Source: Novosphingobium sp. (lineage in GTDB: Bacteria > Pseudomonadota > Alphaproteobacteria > Sphingomonadales > Sphingomonadaceae). Taken from it: a stretch of DNA of 64,000 bases. Location of the stretch: contig NZ_JAPZQX010000009.1 of the NCBI RefSeq assembly GCF_027531025.1, positions 62,001-126,000 of the forward strand, read 5' to 3'. Below, in pieces: positions 56,385 through 64,000 of this stretch (within the stretch, counting starts at the first letter, position 1; every line of letters starts with the position of its first letter). The position numbers and the translations under genes were made by a program. A model generated the notes under the pieces. That model ran no database searches. It saw only the letters and a list, made by a program, of their open reading frames with translations, and had not been told where the DNA came from.

Positions 56385-56461
56385 GGCAAGTCCCCGAATA
56401 TGATGTTCTATGGGACGGCCTGATAAGGTCTTGCGCGCGCGCGGGAAATGCGGACCTTGTG

Positions 56462-58276
56462 CTATTTGACGGGTTCGCTTGACGGTTCGTCGAATTGCAG
56501 CGCGGCCAGCCGGGCATAAAGCCCGCCAGCCCGGCTGAGCGCCTCGTGGGTGCCCTGTTCGACAATGCCGCCCTTCTCCATCACCACGATCCGGTCGGCC
56601 GCGCGCACCGTGGCGAGGCGGTGGGCGATCACCAGCGTGGTGCGGCTGGCCATCAGCCGGTCGAGCGCCTGCTGAACCAGCCGTTCGCTTTCGGCATCGA
56701 GGGCCGAAGTGGCCTCATCCAGCAGCAGGATCGGCGCATCGCGCAGCAGCGCGCGGGCAATCGCCATGCGCTGGCGCTGCCCACCCGAAAGGCGCGCCCC
56801 GCCCTCGCCCAGGTAGGTGTCCAGCCCCTCGGGCAGTTCACGGAGGAATTCGGCGGCATTGGCGGCTTCGGCGGCCTGCCAGATCGCCGCGTCTCCCGCC
56901 TCCCAATTGCCATAGCGCAGGTTGTCGCGGGCCGAGGCGGCGAACAGGATCCCTTCCTGCGGCACCAGCGCCATGTTGCGGCGGATCGTGGCCGGATCGA
57001 CCGCGGTCAGCGGCACGCCATCAAGCTTCACCGTGCCGGCCTGGGGATCGTAGAACCGCTCAGCCAGCTGAAACAGGGTGGACTTGCCCGCACCCGAAGG
57101 GCCGACGATCGCCACAGTCTCACCGGGTTCGATGGTCAGCGAAAAGTCGGCCAGGGCCGAAACCTCGGGCCGGGTCGGATAGCGGAAGGTGACCTTCTCG
57201 AAGGCCAGCTTGCCGCGCACCGGCGAGGGGAGCTGGAGTGGCCGGGCCGGCATGGCGATGGTCGGCTTCTCGTTGAGCAATTCGTTGAGGCGACTAGCTG
57301 CGCCCGCGCCGCGCAGCAGGTCGCCATAGACCTCGGTCAGGGCGCCAAAGGCCCCGGCCACCAGACCGCCGGTCAGCACGAAGGCGGCGATGGTGCCACC
57401 GCTGATCGTGCCTTCGGCGACCCCGATCGCGCCTTCCCACATCAGCATGGTAATCGCCCCGAACACCAGCATGATGATGATCGCCGTCATCGCCGCGCGC
57501 AGCAGGATGCGGCGCTTGGCGGTGGCAAAGGTAGCCTCCACCGCGCTGGCGAAGCGCGCGGCCTCGCGCTCTTCCTGGTTGAAGGCCTGGACGATCTTCA
57601 TCGCCCCCAGCACTTCGGCCACCATCGAGCCGACATCGGCCACCCGGTCCTGGCTGGAGCGCGAGACATTGCGCAGCCGCCGTCCGAACCAGACGATCGG
57701 CAGGACGATCAGCGGAATTGCGATGACCAGCGCCAGGGTCAGCCTAGGGGCCAGGGTGAACAGGTAGGCCACCCCGCCGATGCCCATGATCGTGTTACGC
57801 AGCGCCACCGAAACCGTAGTGCCGACCACCTGCTCGATCAGCGCGGTGTCGGACGTCATCCGGCTGGAAATCTCGTTCGGGCTGTTCTCCTCGAAGAAGC
57901 CGGGCGCCATGCGCAGCAGGTTGGCCTGCACCTGCAGCCGGATATCGGCCACCACCCGTTCGCCCAGCCAGGACACGAAATAGAACCGCAGCGCCGTGCC
58001 GATCGCGAGGGCCAGCACGATCAGCAGCAGGTACTGGAACCAGCGCCCGATGTCCTCGGGATTGCCCCCGGCGGCAAAGCCCCGGTCGATGATCAGCTTG
58101 AAGCCCGACGGGATCGCCAGCGTTGCCCCGGCGGTGATCATCAGCGCGAGACCAGCCATGGCCAGCTGCGTCGGATAGGCCAAGGCTGCGCGCCAGATCA
58201 TCCGCAGCGGCCCCAGTGAACGGGCCGGCTTGGGTTCGGGGGCGGCAGCGGCAGTCTGATCGGGTAGGGAAGCCAT
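56462..58276 (-). CDS. ABC exporter, half-transporter (MsbA/lipid A-type)
   Basis: Fused membrane plus ATPase protein of 604 aa. The N-terminal 320 residues contain six transmembrane helices. The nucleotide-binding domain has Walker A IVGPSGAGKSTLFQLAERFY, Q-loop PQEGILFAAS, signature LSGGQRQRMAIARAL and Walker B ILLLDEATSALDAESE. It functions as a homodimer. Subfamily placement (lipid flippase MsbA or multidrug) cannot be fixed by eye. ATG 58276; 171 bp separates it from the divergent PHA depolymerase gene. Confidence 0.92.
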   Translation of the reverse strand: MASLPDQTAAAAPEPKPARSLGPLRMIWRAALAYPTQLAMAGLALMITAGATLAIPSGFKLIIDRGFAAGGNPEDIGRWFQYLLLIVLALAIGTALRFYFVSWLGERVVADIRLQVQANLLRMAPGFFEENSPNEISSRMTSDTALIEQVVGTTVSVALRNTIMGIGGVAYLFTLAPRLTLALVIAIPLIVLPIVWFGRRLRNVSRSSQDRVADVGSMVAEVLGAMKIVQAFNQEEREAARFASAVEATFATAKRRILLRAAMTAIIIMLVFGAITMLMWEGAIGVAEGTISGGTIAAFVLTGGLVAGAFGALTEVYGDLLRGAGAASRLNELLNEKPTIAMPARPLQLPSPVRGKLAFEKVTFRYPTRPEVSALADFSLTIEPGETVAIVGPSGAGKSTLFQLAERFYDPQAGTVKLDGVPLTAVDPATIRRNMALVPQEGILFAASARDNLRYGNWEAGDAAIWQAAEAANAAEFLRELPEGLDTYLGEGGARLSGGQRQRMAIARALLRDAPILLLDEATSALDAESERLVQQALDRLMASRTTLVIAHRLATVRAADRIVVMEKGGIVEQGTHEALSRAGGLYARLAALQFDEPSSEPVK

Positions 58277-58356
58277 AGCCTGCGGCCCTAGCGCAGCGAG
58301 GTTTAAGTAGCAAATCCGAACTTATTTTGCAGGCGCGAAAGGACTGCACCGAAATA

Positions 58357-58367
58357 TTGCATTGCAA
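58357..58367. promoter_or_regulatory. Candidate PhaR-type (TGC-N3-GCA) site upstream of phaZ
   Basis: TTGCATTGCAA is a perfect palindrome (TTGCA-T-TGCAA) inside ATATTGCATTGCAACATGG, containing TGC-N3-GCA as in known PhaR sites. It lies about 81 bp before the phaZ start codon, in the divergent gap with the ABC exporter. The match to a PhaR site is by memory, and no phaR gene is in the window. Confidence 0.35.
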
Positions 58368-58447
58368 CATGGAACGAATGGGAGCAGTTTGGCCTTAACA
58401 GTCCGGACATCCATTCAACCGGGGCCGGCGCGCAGGGGATCGTCGCT

Positions 58448-59692
58448 TTGCTCTACACCGCTTACGAACTGCAACGCTCGTGGCTGAATGCCGCCAGCAC
58501 CTGGGCCTCGGTCGGGGCTGACCTGTTGTCGAATCCGGCCCTGCCGTTCGGCTATTCGGGCCTTGGTCCGGTCATGGCCTCGGCGCTGGAAGTCTTCGCC
58601 CATGCCTCGGCCCCCTATGGCAAGCCGGCGTTCGACATCGAGTCAGTCGAGGTCGATGGCACGAGCTATCCGGTGACCGAGGCGATCGTGATGCACCGCC
58701 CCTTCGGCAACCTGCTGCGCTTCAGCCATCCGGGCCTGCCCGCCGATGCTCCGCGCCTGCTGATCGTCGCGCCGATGAGCGGCCACTTCGCCACCCTGCT
58801 TCGCGGCACGGTCGCCCGCATGGTCGAAAATTGCGAAGTGTTCATCACCGACTGGGCCGATGCCAAGACCGTGCCGCTCGAGGCTGGCCGCTTCGATCTG
58901 GACGATTACATCGACTACCTGATCGGCTTCCTTGAGCACATCGGGCCGAACGCCCACATGCTGGCGGTGTGCCAGCCCTCGGTCCCGGCGTTGGCGGCCA
59001 CTGCCCTGCTGGCCGGGCGCAAGCACCCTTGCCGCCCGCTGACCCTGACTATGATGGGCGGCCCGGTCGACACGCGCGAGGCGCCGACCTCGGTCAACGA
59101 TCTGGCCATGCAGCGCCCGCTCGAATGGTTCAAGCACACCGTCATCGCCACGGTGCCATTGCAGTATCCGGGGGCTGGGCGGCGGGTCTATCCCGGCTTC
59201 CTGCAGCTGGCCGGGTTCATGTCCATGAACCTGGGCAACCACATGCTGAGCCATTACCACATGTTCAAGCACCTGGTCGCAGGTGACGGCGAAAGCGCCG
59301 AGGCGACCAAGGCCTTCTATGACGAGTATCGCGCGGTCTGCGACATGGATGCGGATTATTACCTGCAAACGATCGAACAGGTGTTCCAGCGCCAGTCACT
59401 TGCCCAGGGTGAATTCATGCACCGCGGCGAGCGGGTGGACCTGGGCGCGATCAAGGACACCGCGCTGCTGGCGGTCGAGGGTGAGCGCGACGACATTTCC
59501 GGGATCGGCCAGACCCGCGCCGCGCTGAAGCTGGCGGTCAACCTGCCCGAGAGCCGCAAGCGCTATCACCTGGCGCCGGAAGTAGGCCACTACGGGATCT
59601 TCAACGGCAGCAAGTGGCGCAACCAGATCGCGCCGGTGCTGGAAGACTGGATCAAGCAGCACGACAAGCCGCGGCTCAAAGTCGCAGCCTGA
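58448..59692 (+). CDS. phaZ: Intracellular polyhydroxyalkanoate depolymerase
   Basis: Alpha/beta hydrolase of 414 aa that mobilises stored PHA granules. The opening LYTAYELQRSWLNAASTWAS and HMLAVCQPSVPALAATALL are typical of PhaZ1-type enzymes. The nucleophile is Cys175 in VCQPS rather than Ser. VGHYGIFNGSKWRNQIAPVL carries the His near the C-terminus. TTG 58448 is chosen because AGGGGA lies 9 nt upstream and the family N-terminus begins with LYxxYE. The downstream thiolase and MaoC genes are convergent, so they are not one operon, but a shared acyl-CoA/PHA theme is likely. Confidence 0.93.
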   Translation: MLYTAYELQRSWLNAASTWASVGADLLSNPALPFGYSGLGPVMASALEVFAHASAPYGKPAFDIESVEVDGTSYPVTEAIVMHRPFGNLLRFSHPGLPADAPRLLIVAPMSGHFATLLRGTVARMVENCEVFITDWADAKTVPLEAGRFDLDDYIDYLIGFLEHIGPNAHMLAVCQPSVPALAATALLAGRKHPCRPLTLTMMGGPVDTREAPTSVNDLAMQRPLEWFKHTVIATVPLQYPGAGRRVYPGFLQLAGFMSMNLGNHMLSHYHMFKHLVAGDGESAEATKAFYDEYRAVCDMDADYYLQTIEQVFQRQSLAQGEFMHRGERVDLGAIKDTALLAVEGERDDISGIGQTRAALKLAVNLPESRKRYHLAPEVGHYGIFNGSKWRNQIAPVLEDWIKQHDKPRLKVAA

Positions 59693-59715
59693 GGCTAGGG
59701 CCGATCAGCCGGGCC

Positions 59716-60312
59716 TTACCCGGCCCGGCGGTCCAGTTCGGGATCGAGTTCCTGACCCGGATCGAGCTGCACCCCGAAGCTGTTCAGCATCATCGAGACC
59801 TGGGTATACTGGCCCACGGTCATCACCAGATCCATCTGCTGCTTCTGGCTGAGGAAGGACAGGGCGGCCCAGCTGGCATCGGAAACGTGGAAATCGCGGG
59901 TGAGATCATCGGTCGCGCGCAGCATGGCGCGGTCAGCCTCGTTCCATGATGGATCGTCCGGCCCGGCCTTGATCGCCTCGATCTCTGCCTCGGTCAGCCC
60001 GGCATCGAGGCCGATGCGGGTGTGCTGGGTGAATTCATAGCCCGAACCGCAATTGAACCCGGTACGCAGGATCACGAGCTCGCGCTCGCGCTCAGCCAGG
60101 CTGTTGCGGCGCGAGAGAATGTAGCCGCCCCAGGCGAGAAAGGCGGTCAGCGCCTTGGGCGCGTGGACCAGGGTGCGAAAGATGTTGAGGACAGCCCCTT
60201 CGGACTTCGTCACATCCCGCGCGACCCCGGCAAAGACGGCCAGAGCCTCGCGCTGCTCGTCGTCGATCCTATCGAGATCGACGGGGGCAATGCGAGGCTC
60301 CGACAGCCGCAT
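59716..60312 (-). CDS. Carboxymuconolactone decarboxylase-like protein
   Basis: CMD/AhpD-fold protein of 198 aa. The core ILRTGFNCGSGYEFTQHTRIG shows the family helix, but only one Cys is present, so the peroxiredoxin-type CxxC is lost. Duplicated-helix architecture and a C-terminal acidic QLDPGQELDPELDRRAG are visible. ATG 60312 overlaps the thiolase stop (TGATG), so they are cotranscribed. It is a second CMD-type protein in the window, unlike the one at 10677 in sequence. Reaction unknown. Confidence 0.8.
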   Translation of the reverse strand: MRLSEPRIAPVDLDRIDDEQREALAVFAGVARDVTKSEGAVLNIFRTLVHAPKALTAFLAWGGYILSRRNSLAERERELVILRTGFNCGSGYEFTQHTRIGLDAGLTEAEIEAIKAGPDDPSWNEADRAMLRATDDLTRDFHVSDASWAALSFLSQKQQMDLVMTVGQYTQVSMMLNSFGVQLDPGQELDPELDRRAG

Positions 60313-61496
60313 CAGAACACCTCGAACAGGCCGGCAGCACCCTGGCCGCCGCCGATGCACATGGTGACCACGGCATACTTGGCGCCGCGGCGCTTGCCTT
60401 CGATCAGGGCGTGGCCGGTGCAGCGCGCACCGGTCATGCCGAAGGGGTGGCCGATCGAGATCGAGCCACCGTTGACGTTGAGCAGCTCGTCAGGAATGCC
60501 CAGCTTGTCGCGGCAATAGAGCACCTGGACGGCGAAGGCCTCGTTCAGTTCCCACAGGCCGATGTCGTCCATCTTCAGGTTGAAGCGCTCGAGCAGCTTG
60601 GGGATCGCGAAGACCGGGCCGATGCCCATTTCATCGGGTTCGGTACCGGCCACAGCCATGCCGACATAGCGGCCCAGCGGGGTCAGGCCGCGCTTTTCGG
60701 CAACCTTGGCTTCCATCACGACGCAGGCCGACGAACCGTCGGACAGCTGGCTGGCATTGCCCGCGGTGATCACGCCGCCATCGCCCATCACCGGCTTCAG
60801 GCTGGCCAGTCCTTCCAGCGTGGTGTCGGGACGGTTGCAATCGTCCTTGGTGGCGGTGACTTCCTGGTAGGAGACTTCCTTGGTCTCCTTGTTGACTACG
60901 GCCATGGTGGCGGTGCAGGCCACGATTTCATCGTCGAACTTGCCGGCGGCCTGGGCAGCGGCGGTGCGCTGCTGCGACTGGAGCGAGTATTCATCCTGAT
61001 ATTCGCGAGTGATGCCATAACGCTTGGCCACCACTTCGGCCGTGCCGATCATCGGCATGTAGATGTGCGGATGCATTTCCAGCAGCTCGCGATCCGGCTC
61101 GACGAACATCTTGCCGCTGCCGACCACCTTGGAGATGCTTTCGACGCCGCCGGCGACGCAGATGTCCATGTTGTCGACCAGGATCTGCTTGGCCGCCGTG
61201 GCGATGGTCATCAGGCCCGAGGAGCACTGGCGATCGATCGTCATGGCCGGGACCGACACCGGCAGGCCGGCACGCAGCGCGGCGAGGCGCGCAACGTTGC
61301 CGCCGGTCGACCCCTGCTGGACGGCGGTGCCCATGATCACGTCATCGACTTCGGCCCCGGCAAGACCCGCACGCTCGACAGCGGCCTTGATCGACCAGGC
61401 GCCGAGCGTTGCACCGGTGGTGGTGTTGAAAGCGCCGCGCGCCGCCTTGGTCAGCGGGGTACGGGCGGTGGAAACGATGACTGCATCACGAGACAT
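60312..61496 (-). CDS. Thiolase (acetyl-CoA acyltransferase/acetyltransferase)
   Basis: Thiolase of 394 aa. The nucleophile is Cys91 in [13 protein letters not shown], His near residue 350 is in [13 protein letters not shown] and Cys380 in the C-terminal [18 protein letters not shown] is also conserved, with an unusual F in place of the Leu of GHPLG. Whether it forms acetoacetyl-CoA (as PhaA) or degrades longer chains (FadA) cannot be decided from sequence; proximity to PhaZ and MaoC allows either. ATG 61496; a 51-bp gap separates it from the MaoC gene on the same strand. Confidence 0.92.
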   Translation of the reverse strand: MSRDAVIVSTARTPLTKAARGAFNTTTGATLGAWSIKAAVERAGLAGAEVDDVIMGTAVQQGSTGGNVARLAALRAGLPVSVPAMTIDRQCSSGLMTIATAAKQILVDNMDICVAGGVESISKVVGSGKMFVEPDRELLEMHPHIYMPMIGTAEVVAKRYGITREYQDEYSLQSQQRTAAAQAAGKFDDEIVACTATMAVVNKETKEVSYQEVTATKDDCNRPDTTLEGLASLKPVMGDGGVITAGNASQLSDGSSACVVMEAKVAEKRGLTPLGRYVGMAVAGTEPDEMGIGPVFAIPKLLERFNLKMDDIGLWELNEAFAVQVLYCRDKLGIPDELLNVNGGSISIGHPFGMTGARCTGHALIEGKRRGAKYAVVTMCIGGGQGAAGLFEVF

Positions 61497-61547
61497 GGGA
61501 AATTCCTTGCTTGGTCGAATGGTTGTGACCCCCGGGGAGGGTGCAGA

Positions 61548-61997
61548 TCACACGAAGAACAGCGTGATCCATTCGCAGATCAGGGCCGGCTTGTCCTCGC
61601 CCTCGATCTCGATGGTGATCTCGTTGGTCTGCTGCCACTGGCCGGGGCGCTTCTCGACGAGTTCGAGCAGCTTGGTGTGGGCGCGCACGCGCTTGCCGGC
61701 GCGGACGGGCGAGATGAAGCGGGTCTTGTTGCCGCCATAGTTGACGCCCATCTTTATCCCGTCGACGCGCGCGCCTTCAGTCATCGCGCCCAGCACCGGG
61801 ATCAGCGACAGGGTCAGGAAGCCGTGGGCGATCGTCCCGCCGAACGGGGTTAGCTTGGCCTTTTCCTCGTCGATGTGGATGAACTGGAAGTCACCGGTGG
61901 CTTCAGCAAACTTGTTGATGCGGTCCTGGCTGACTTCGAACCAGTCCGACACGCCGATCACTTCACCGGTCTTGGCTGCGAGTTCCTGCGGGGTCAT
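61548..61997 (-). CDS. MaoC-family dehydratase (R-specific enoyl-CoA hydratase-like)
   Basis: Hot-dog hydratase of 149 aa. The hydratase-2 motif is in FIHIDEEKAKLTPFGGTIAH followed by GFLTLSL, with the catalytic Asp and His. Such enzymes supply (R)-3-hydroxyacyl-CoA or hydrate enoyl-CoA in beta-oxidation-like routes. ATG 61997 (MTPQELAAKTGEVIGVSDWF) is chosen over a longer frame because GGAGAGGCGC lies just before it. It is first of three minus-strand genes (MaoC, thiolase, CMD-like). Confidence 0.9.
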   Translation of the reverse strand: MTPQELAAKTGEVIGVSDWFEVSQDRINKFAEATGDFQFIHIDEEKAKLTPFGGTIAHGFLTLSLIPVLGAMTEGARVDGIKMGVNYGGNKTRFISPVRAGKRVRAHTKLLELVEKRPGQWQQTNEITIEIEGEDKPALICEWITLFFV

Positions 61998-62116
61998 TTG
62001 CGCCTCTCCTCTGGAGCTGGAAAGGCGCTTACATGGCCCAAGGCGCGGCCTTGCGCAACGCATCTGCGCCTGCCGCTACGGCATGGAAGGGCCTGCGCCC
62101 CGTGCGAAGCGGCGAA

Positions 62117-63226
62117 TCACTCGGCGGCGATGGCGGCCGGGCGCATGGCCCAGCGCGGCGGGCGGGCATTGAGCCAGCGCTGCGCCGGCTTTTCGAGCCC
62201 ATGATACAATGCCATCGAGGCCGCCAGCACCAGTATCAGGAACCCGGCCAGCCCGGCCCAGCCAAGCTGGAGCGAAGCGTCAACGAAGGCGATCTTCCAA
62301 AGGATGAACAGAAAGAAGTGCGCCAGATAGGTCGAATAGGAAACCTCGCCCAGATAAACCACTGGCCGGGCCGACAGTAGCCGCACCAGCCACCCCCGGC
62401 CCAGCGCCAGGGCCAGCAGCCCGGTCAGGAAGGCCGCCGGGGCAAAGGCCGTTTCCGGCAGGCCGAGGCCCAGCCCGGCACAGATCACGCCAAGACAGGC
62501 CAGCCCGGCCAGCAGGCCGCCAGACGCGGCGCTGCGCCAGCGCTGCCATAACAAGCACATGATATTGCCCAGCATGAACGCGGCCAGGCAGCGCCACAGC
62601 CCCAGTTGCTCGATCCCGTACCCCAGGGCGGTATAGCCGTAAGCAGCGAACAGCAAATGGATCGCCCCCAGCAGGACCAGCGCGACGCAGACCAGCAGCG
62701 CGGTCGATGCCCGCTGCCAGTCCGCCGCCAGCACGATCAGCGGGAATACCAGGTAGGCCGCCAGTTCGGTGCTGATCGACCAGGCGGGATGGTTCCAGCT
62801 GAGCGCGGTCGTGAACCCCCAGTTCTGCACCAGCAGGAGGTGCAGCGGCAGTTCCCCCAACGGATAGCCCGCCGTGCTGCGCCCGGTTGCAGCAAGCACC
62901 GCCACGAAGGCCAGCATGGCCAGCAGGATCGCAGCGTGGAGCGGCCAGACCCGGGCGATCCGGCGCCACAGGAACAGCCGCGTCTCGGCCCCGCCACCAT
63001 CGCGCAGGCGCTCGGCATAGTTGTACCAGATGACGAAGCCGGACAGGATGAAGAACAGATCGACTGCCAGATAGCCGCGCGCCATCACCGCGATCGCCTC
63101 GGGCGGGAACAGCCCGGTCAAAGACAGGCGGATGTGATAGAACACGACGGCCCAGGCGGCGATGCCGCGAATACCGGTCAGGGCATCAAGATGGCCGGGG
63201 CCGTCATTCCGGGCGGACGGGCTCAT
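62117..63226 (-). CDS. Acyltransferase-3 family membrane protein (OafA-like)
   Basis: Membrane-bound O-acyltransferase of 369 aa with about ten transmembrane segments. The N-terminus has LDALTGIRGIAAWAVVFYHI, the family's R-x-x-A-x-x-x-V-x-x-x-H signature, with the catalytic His in FYH, and later GYLAVDLFFILSGFVIWYNY. It adds acetyl or similar groups to an extracellular polysaccharide or lipid. ATG 63226 overlaps the upstream O-antigen ligase-type gene by 4 bp, which points to exopolysaccharide decoration. Confidence 0.9.
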   Translation of the reverse strand: MSPSARNDGPGHLDALTGIRGIAAWAVVFYHIRLSLTGLFPPEAIAVMARGYLAVDLFFILSGFVIWYNYAERLRDGGGAETRLFLWRRIARVWPLHAAILLAMLAFVAVLAATGRSTAGYPLGELPLHLLLVQNWGFTTALSWNHPAWSISTELAAYLVFPLIVLAADWQRASTALLVCVALVLLGAIHLLFAAYGYTALGYGIEQLGLWRCLAAFMLGNIMCLLWQRWRSAASGGLLAGLACLGVICAGLGLGLPETAFAPAAFLTGLLALALGRGWLVRLLSARPVVYLGEVSYSTYLAHFFLFILWKIAFVDASLQLGWAGLAGFLILVLAASMALYHGLEKPAQRWLNARPPRWAMRPAAIAAE

Positions 63227-64000
63227 CCTGCCGTCACCCGCAATTGGGCGCGCGCACCGATCACCGGTGCCGCCACCGGCGCTTCGATCCGCCGGGCATA
63301 GGACCACAGCCCGCATTGCAGACCGATGATCATGAACATCACCGGCTGGAAGGCCACGCCGATAAACACCGCGCCGAGGAAATAGACGATCTGTGAAAGC
63401 TGGAGGGCATTGGCCAGTGGCGCGATCCAGGCGGTGTCAGGCCCCTTGCGATCCTTCCAGCGTCGCCGCAGTCGCTCCATCTGCCATACGCCGAGCAGCT
63501 GGATCCAGGCCCACAGCGCAAAGCCGAAGTAGCCCTGTTCGCCCAGCATCTCGAAATAGGCCGAGTGATAGGCCCGTGCCTTTTCCACGTGGTATTCGGT
63601 GACCAGGGTGACGTTGTTCTTCGGCCCGACCTCCTTCACCGTCGGCACCAGCAGGCTGTTGCCGCGATAGGCATCGAACCCGCCGCCAAACGGATGGTCC
63701 TGGACATAGTCCAGCGTCCACATCCACACCGCTACACGGGTCGAGGCCGACTGGTCGGACTGATGCTCGCGGATCGTACTCATCCGCTCGGTATAGCTGT
63801 CAGGCAGGAAGGGGATCGCGGCGAGGGCCAGCGCCCCGGCCGCGCCAAGGTAGAGAAAGCGGTGCTTCACCGCCCGCAACGACAATACCCCCAGCAGGGC
63901 AATGCAGAGCAGGCCGGTGCGGGTCTGGGTGCCGATCGGGATCATCAGCGCCGCGAAAGTAAGCGCCACCGCGAACAGCGTGACCAGCTTGCCCTTTGGA
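63223..64000 (-). CDS. O-antigen ligase/exosortase-A-associated glycosylation ligase (3' part)
   Basis: The 3' portion of a membrane protein whose start lies beyond the right edge; 259 residues are visible. The frame is open to the edge. Hydrophobic segments near the edge (LVTLFAVALTFAALMIPIG) precede RTGLLCIALLGVL, the Wzy/WaaL-type R-x-G motif. A long periplasmic loop with EYHVEKARAYHSAYFEMLGE and QGYFGF follows, then a final helix pair. The pattern fits the DUF5935-type exosortase-A-linked ligases. It overlaps the downstream acyltransferase by 4 bp. Confidence 0.75.
   Translation of the reverse strand, partial: PKGKLVTLFAVALTFAALMIPIGTQTRTGLLCIALLGVLSLRAVKHRFLYLGAAGALALAAIPFLPDSYTERMSTIREHQSDQSASTRVAVWMWTLDYVQDHPFGGGFDAYRGNSLLVPTVKEVGPKNNVTLVTEYHVEKARAYHSAYFEMLGEQGYFGFALWAWIQLLGVWQMERLRRRWKDRKGPDTAWIAPLANALQLSQIVYFLGAVFIGVAFQPVMFMIIGLQCGLWSYARRIEAPVAAPVIGARAQLRVTAG

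Noticed and set aside
54168..56423. Long plus-strand open frame across the M13 peptidase
   Set aside because: Antisense to a gene with an intact HExxH; no conserved motifs on the plus strand.

Overview
This 64 kb window is gene-dense, very GC-rich chromosomal DNA from a free-living alphaproteobacterium, most likely in the order Sphingomonadales (Novosphingobium/Erythrobacter-like). The evidence is the codon use, many GTG/TTG starts, very frequent 4-bp ATGA/GTGA/TTGA gene overlaps, a fused PabB-PabC protein, a MetH split into two genes, a SahR-type regulator, a sphingomonad-type intergenic repeat, and an exopolysaccharide-type ligase at the right edge. There is no rRNA, tRNA, prophage, insertion sequence or CRISPR array. 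Most of the window is ordinary core metabolism. The interest lies in operon combinations and leader or operator structures.

Layout. 0-7 kb: biotin synthase, an acyl-CoA ligase, a divergent PLP-homeostasis/TenI-like pair sharing one palindromic -10, and FtsK. 6.5-7.4 kb: three small genes including a cold-shock protein. 7.5-12.2 kb: a four-gene catabolic operon (MFS, SDR, beta-keto acid cleavage enzyme, CMD-like protein) divergent from an AraC regulator. 12-15 kb: two FAD oxidoreductases separated by a repeat. 15-17.6 kb: alanine dehydrogenase divergent from an Lrp regulator that overlaps a small P-loop kinase. 17.6-23.6 kb: thioesterase, oligopeptidase, a TonB-C-like periplasmic protein, Xaa-Pro aminopeptidase and a glyoxalase-fold protein. 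23.6-26.6 kb: a secreted four-EF-hand protein translationally linked to an OmpR-type response regulator and a histidine kinase, with a strong hairpin in the leader. 26.6-28.3 kb: a fragment of an M1 aminopeptidase and a triple-PDZ protein.

28-34.5 kb: a HerA-like ATPase, then an overlapping operon pabBC - aminotransferase - RluA - ArfB, then two small lipoproteins. 34.6-40.2 kb: SahR-metF-metH1-metH2, the methyl cycle under a self-contained repressor with a perfect operator and an apparently leaderless first gene. 40-47.6 kb: a serine hydrolase, a TetR/membrane-protein pair, RecQ, TerC behind an intrinsic terminator, a 58-residue DUF465 protein, and an SPFH - ribbon-helix-helix - small membrane protein operon.

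47.6-54.2 kb: a beta-helix protein, the GNAT-ribA-xth overlapping operon, a structured stretch ending in a strong terminator (candidate small RNA), lolA, rpmG with a hairpin leader, phenylalanine hydroxylase and UppP. 54-64 kb: M13 peptidase, a lipid-exporter-type ABC protein, intracellular PHA depolymerase, a CMD-like/thiolase/MaoC operon, an acyltransferase-3 membrane protein and the 3' part of an O-antigen-ligase-type gene that runs off the window. No fully novel system is evident. The best leads are the EF-hand two-component operon, the SPFH/RHH operon, the TerC and L33 leader hairpins, and the candidate small RNA near 51.2 kb.
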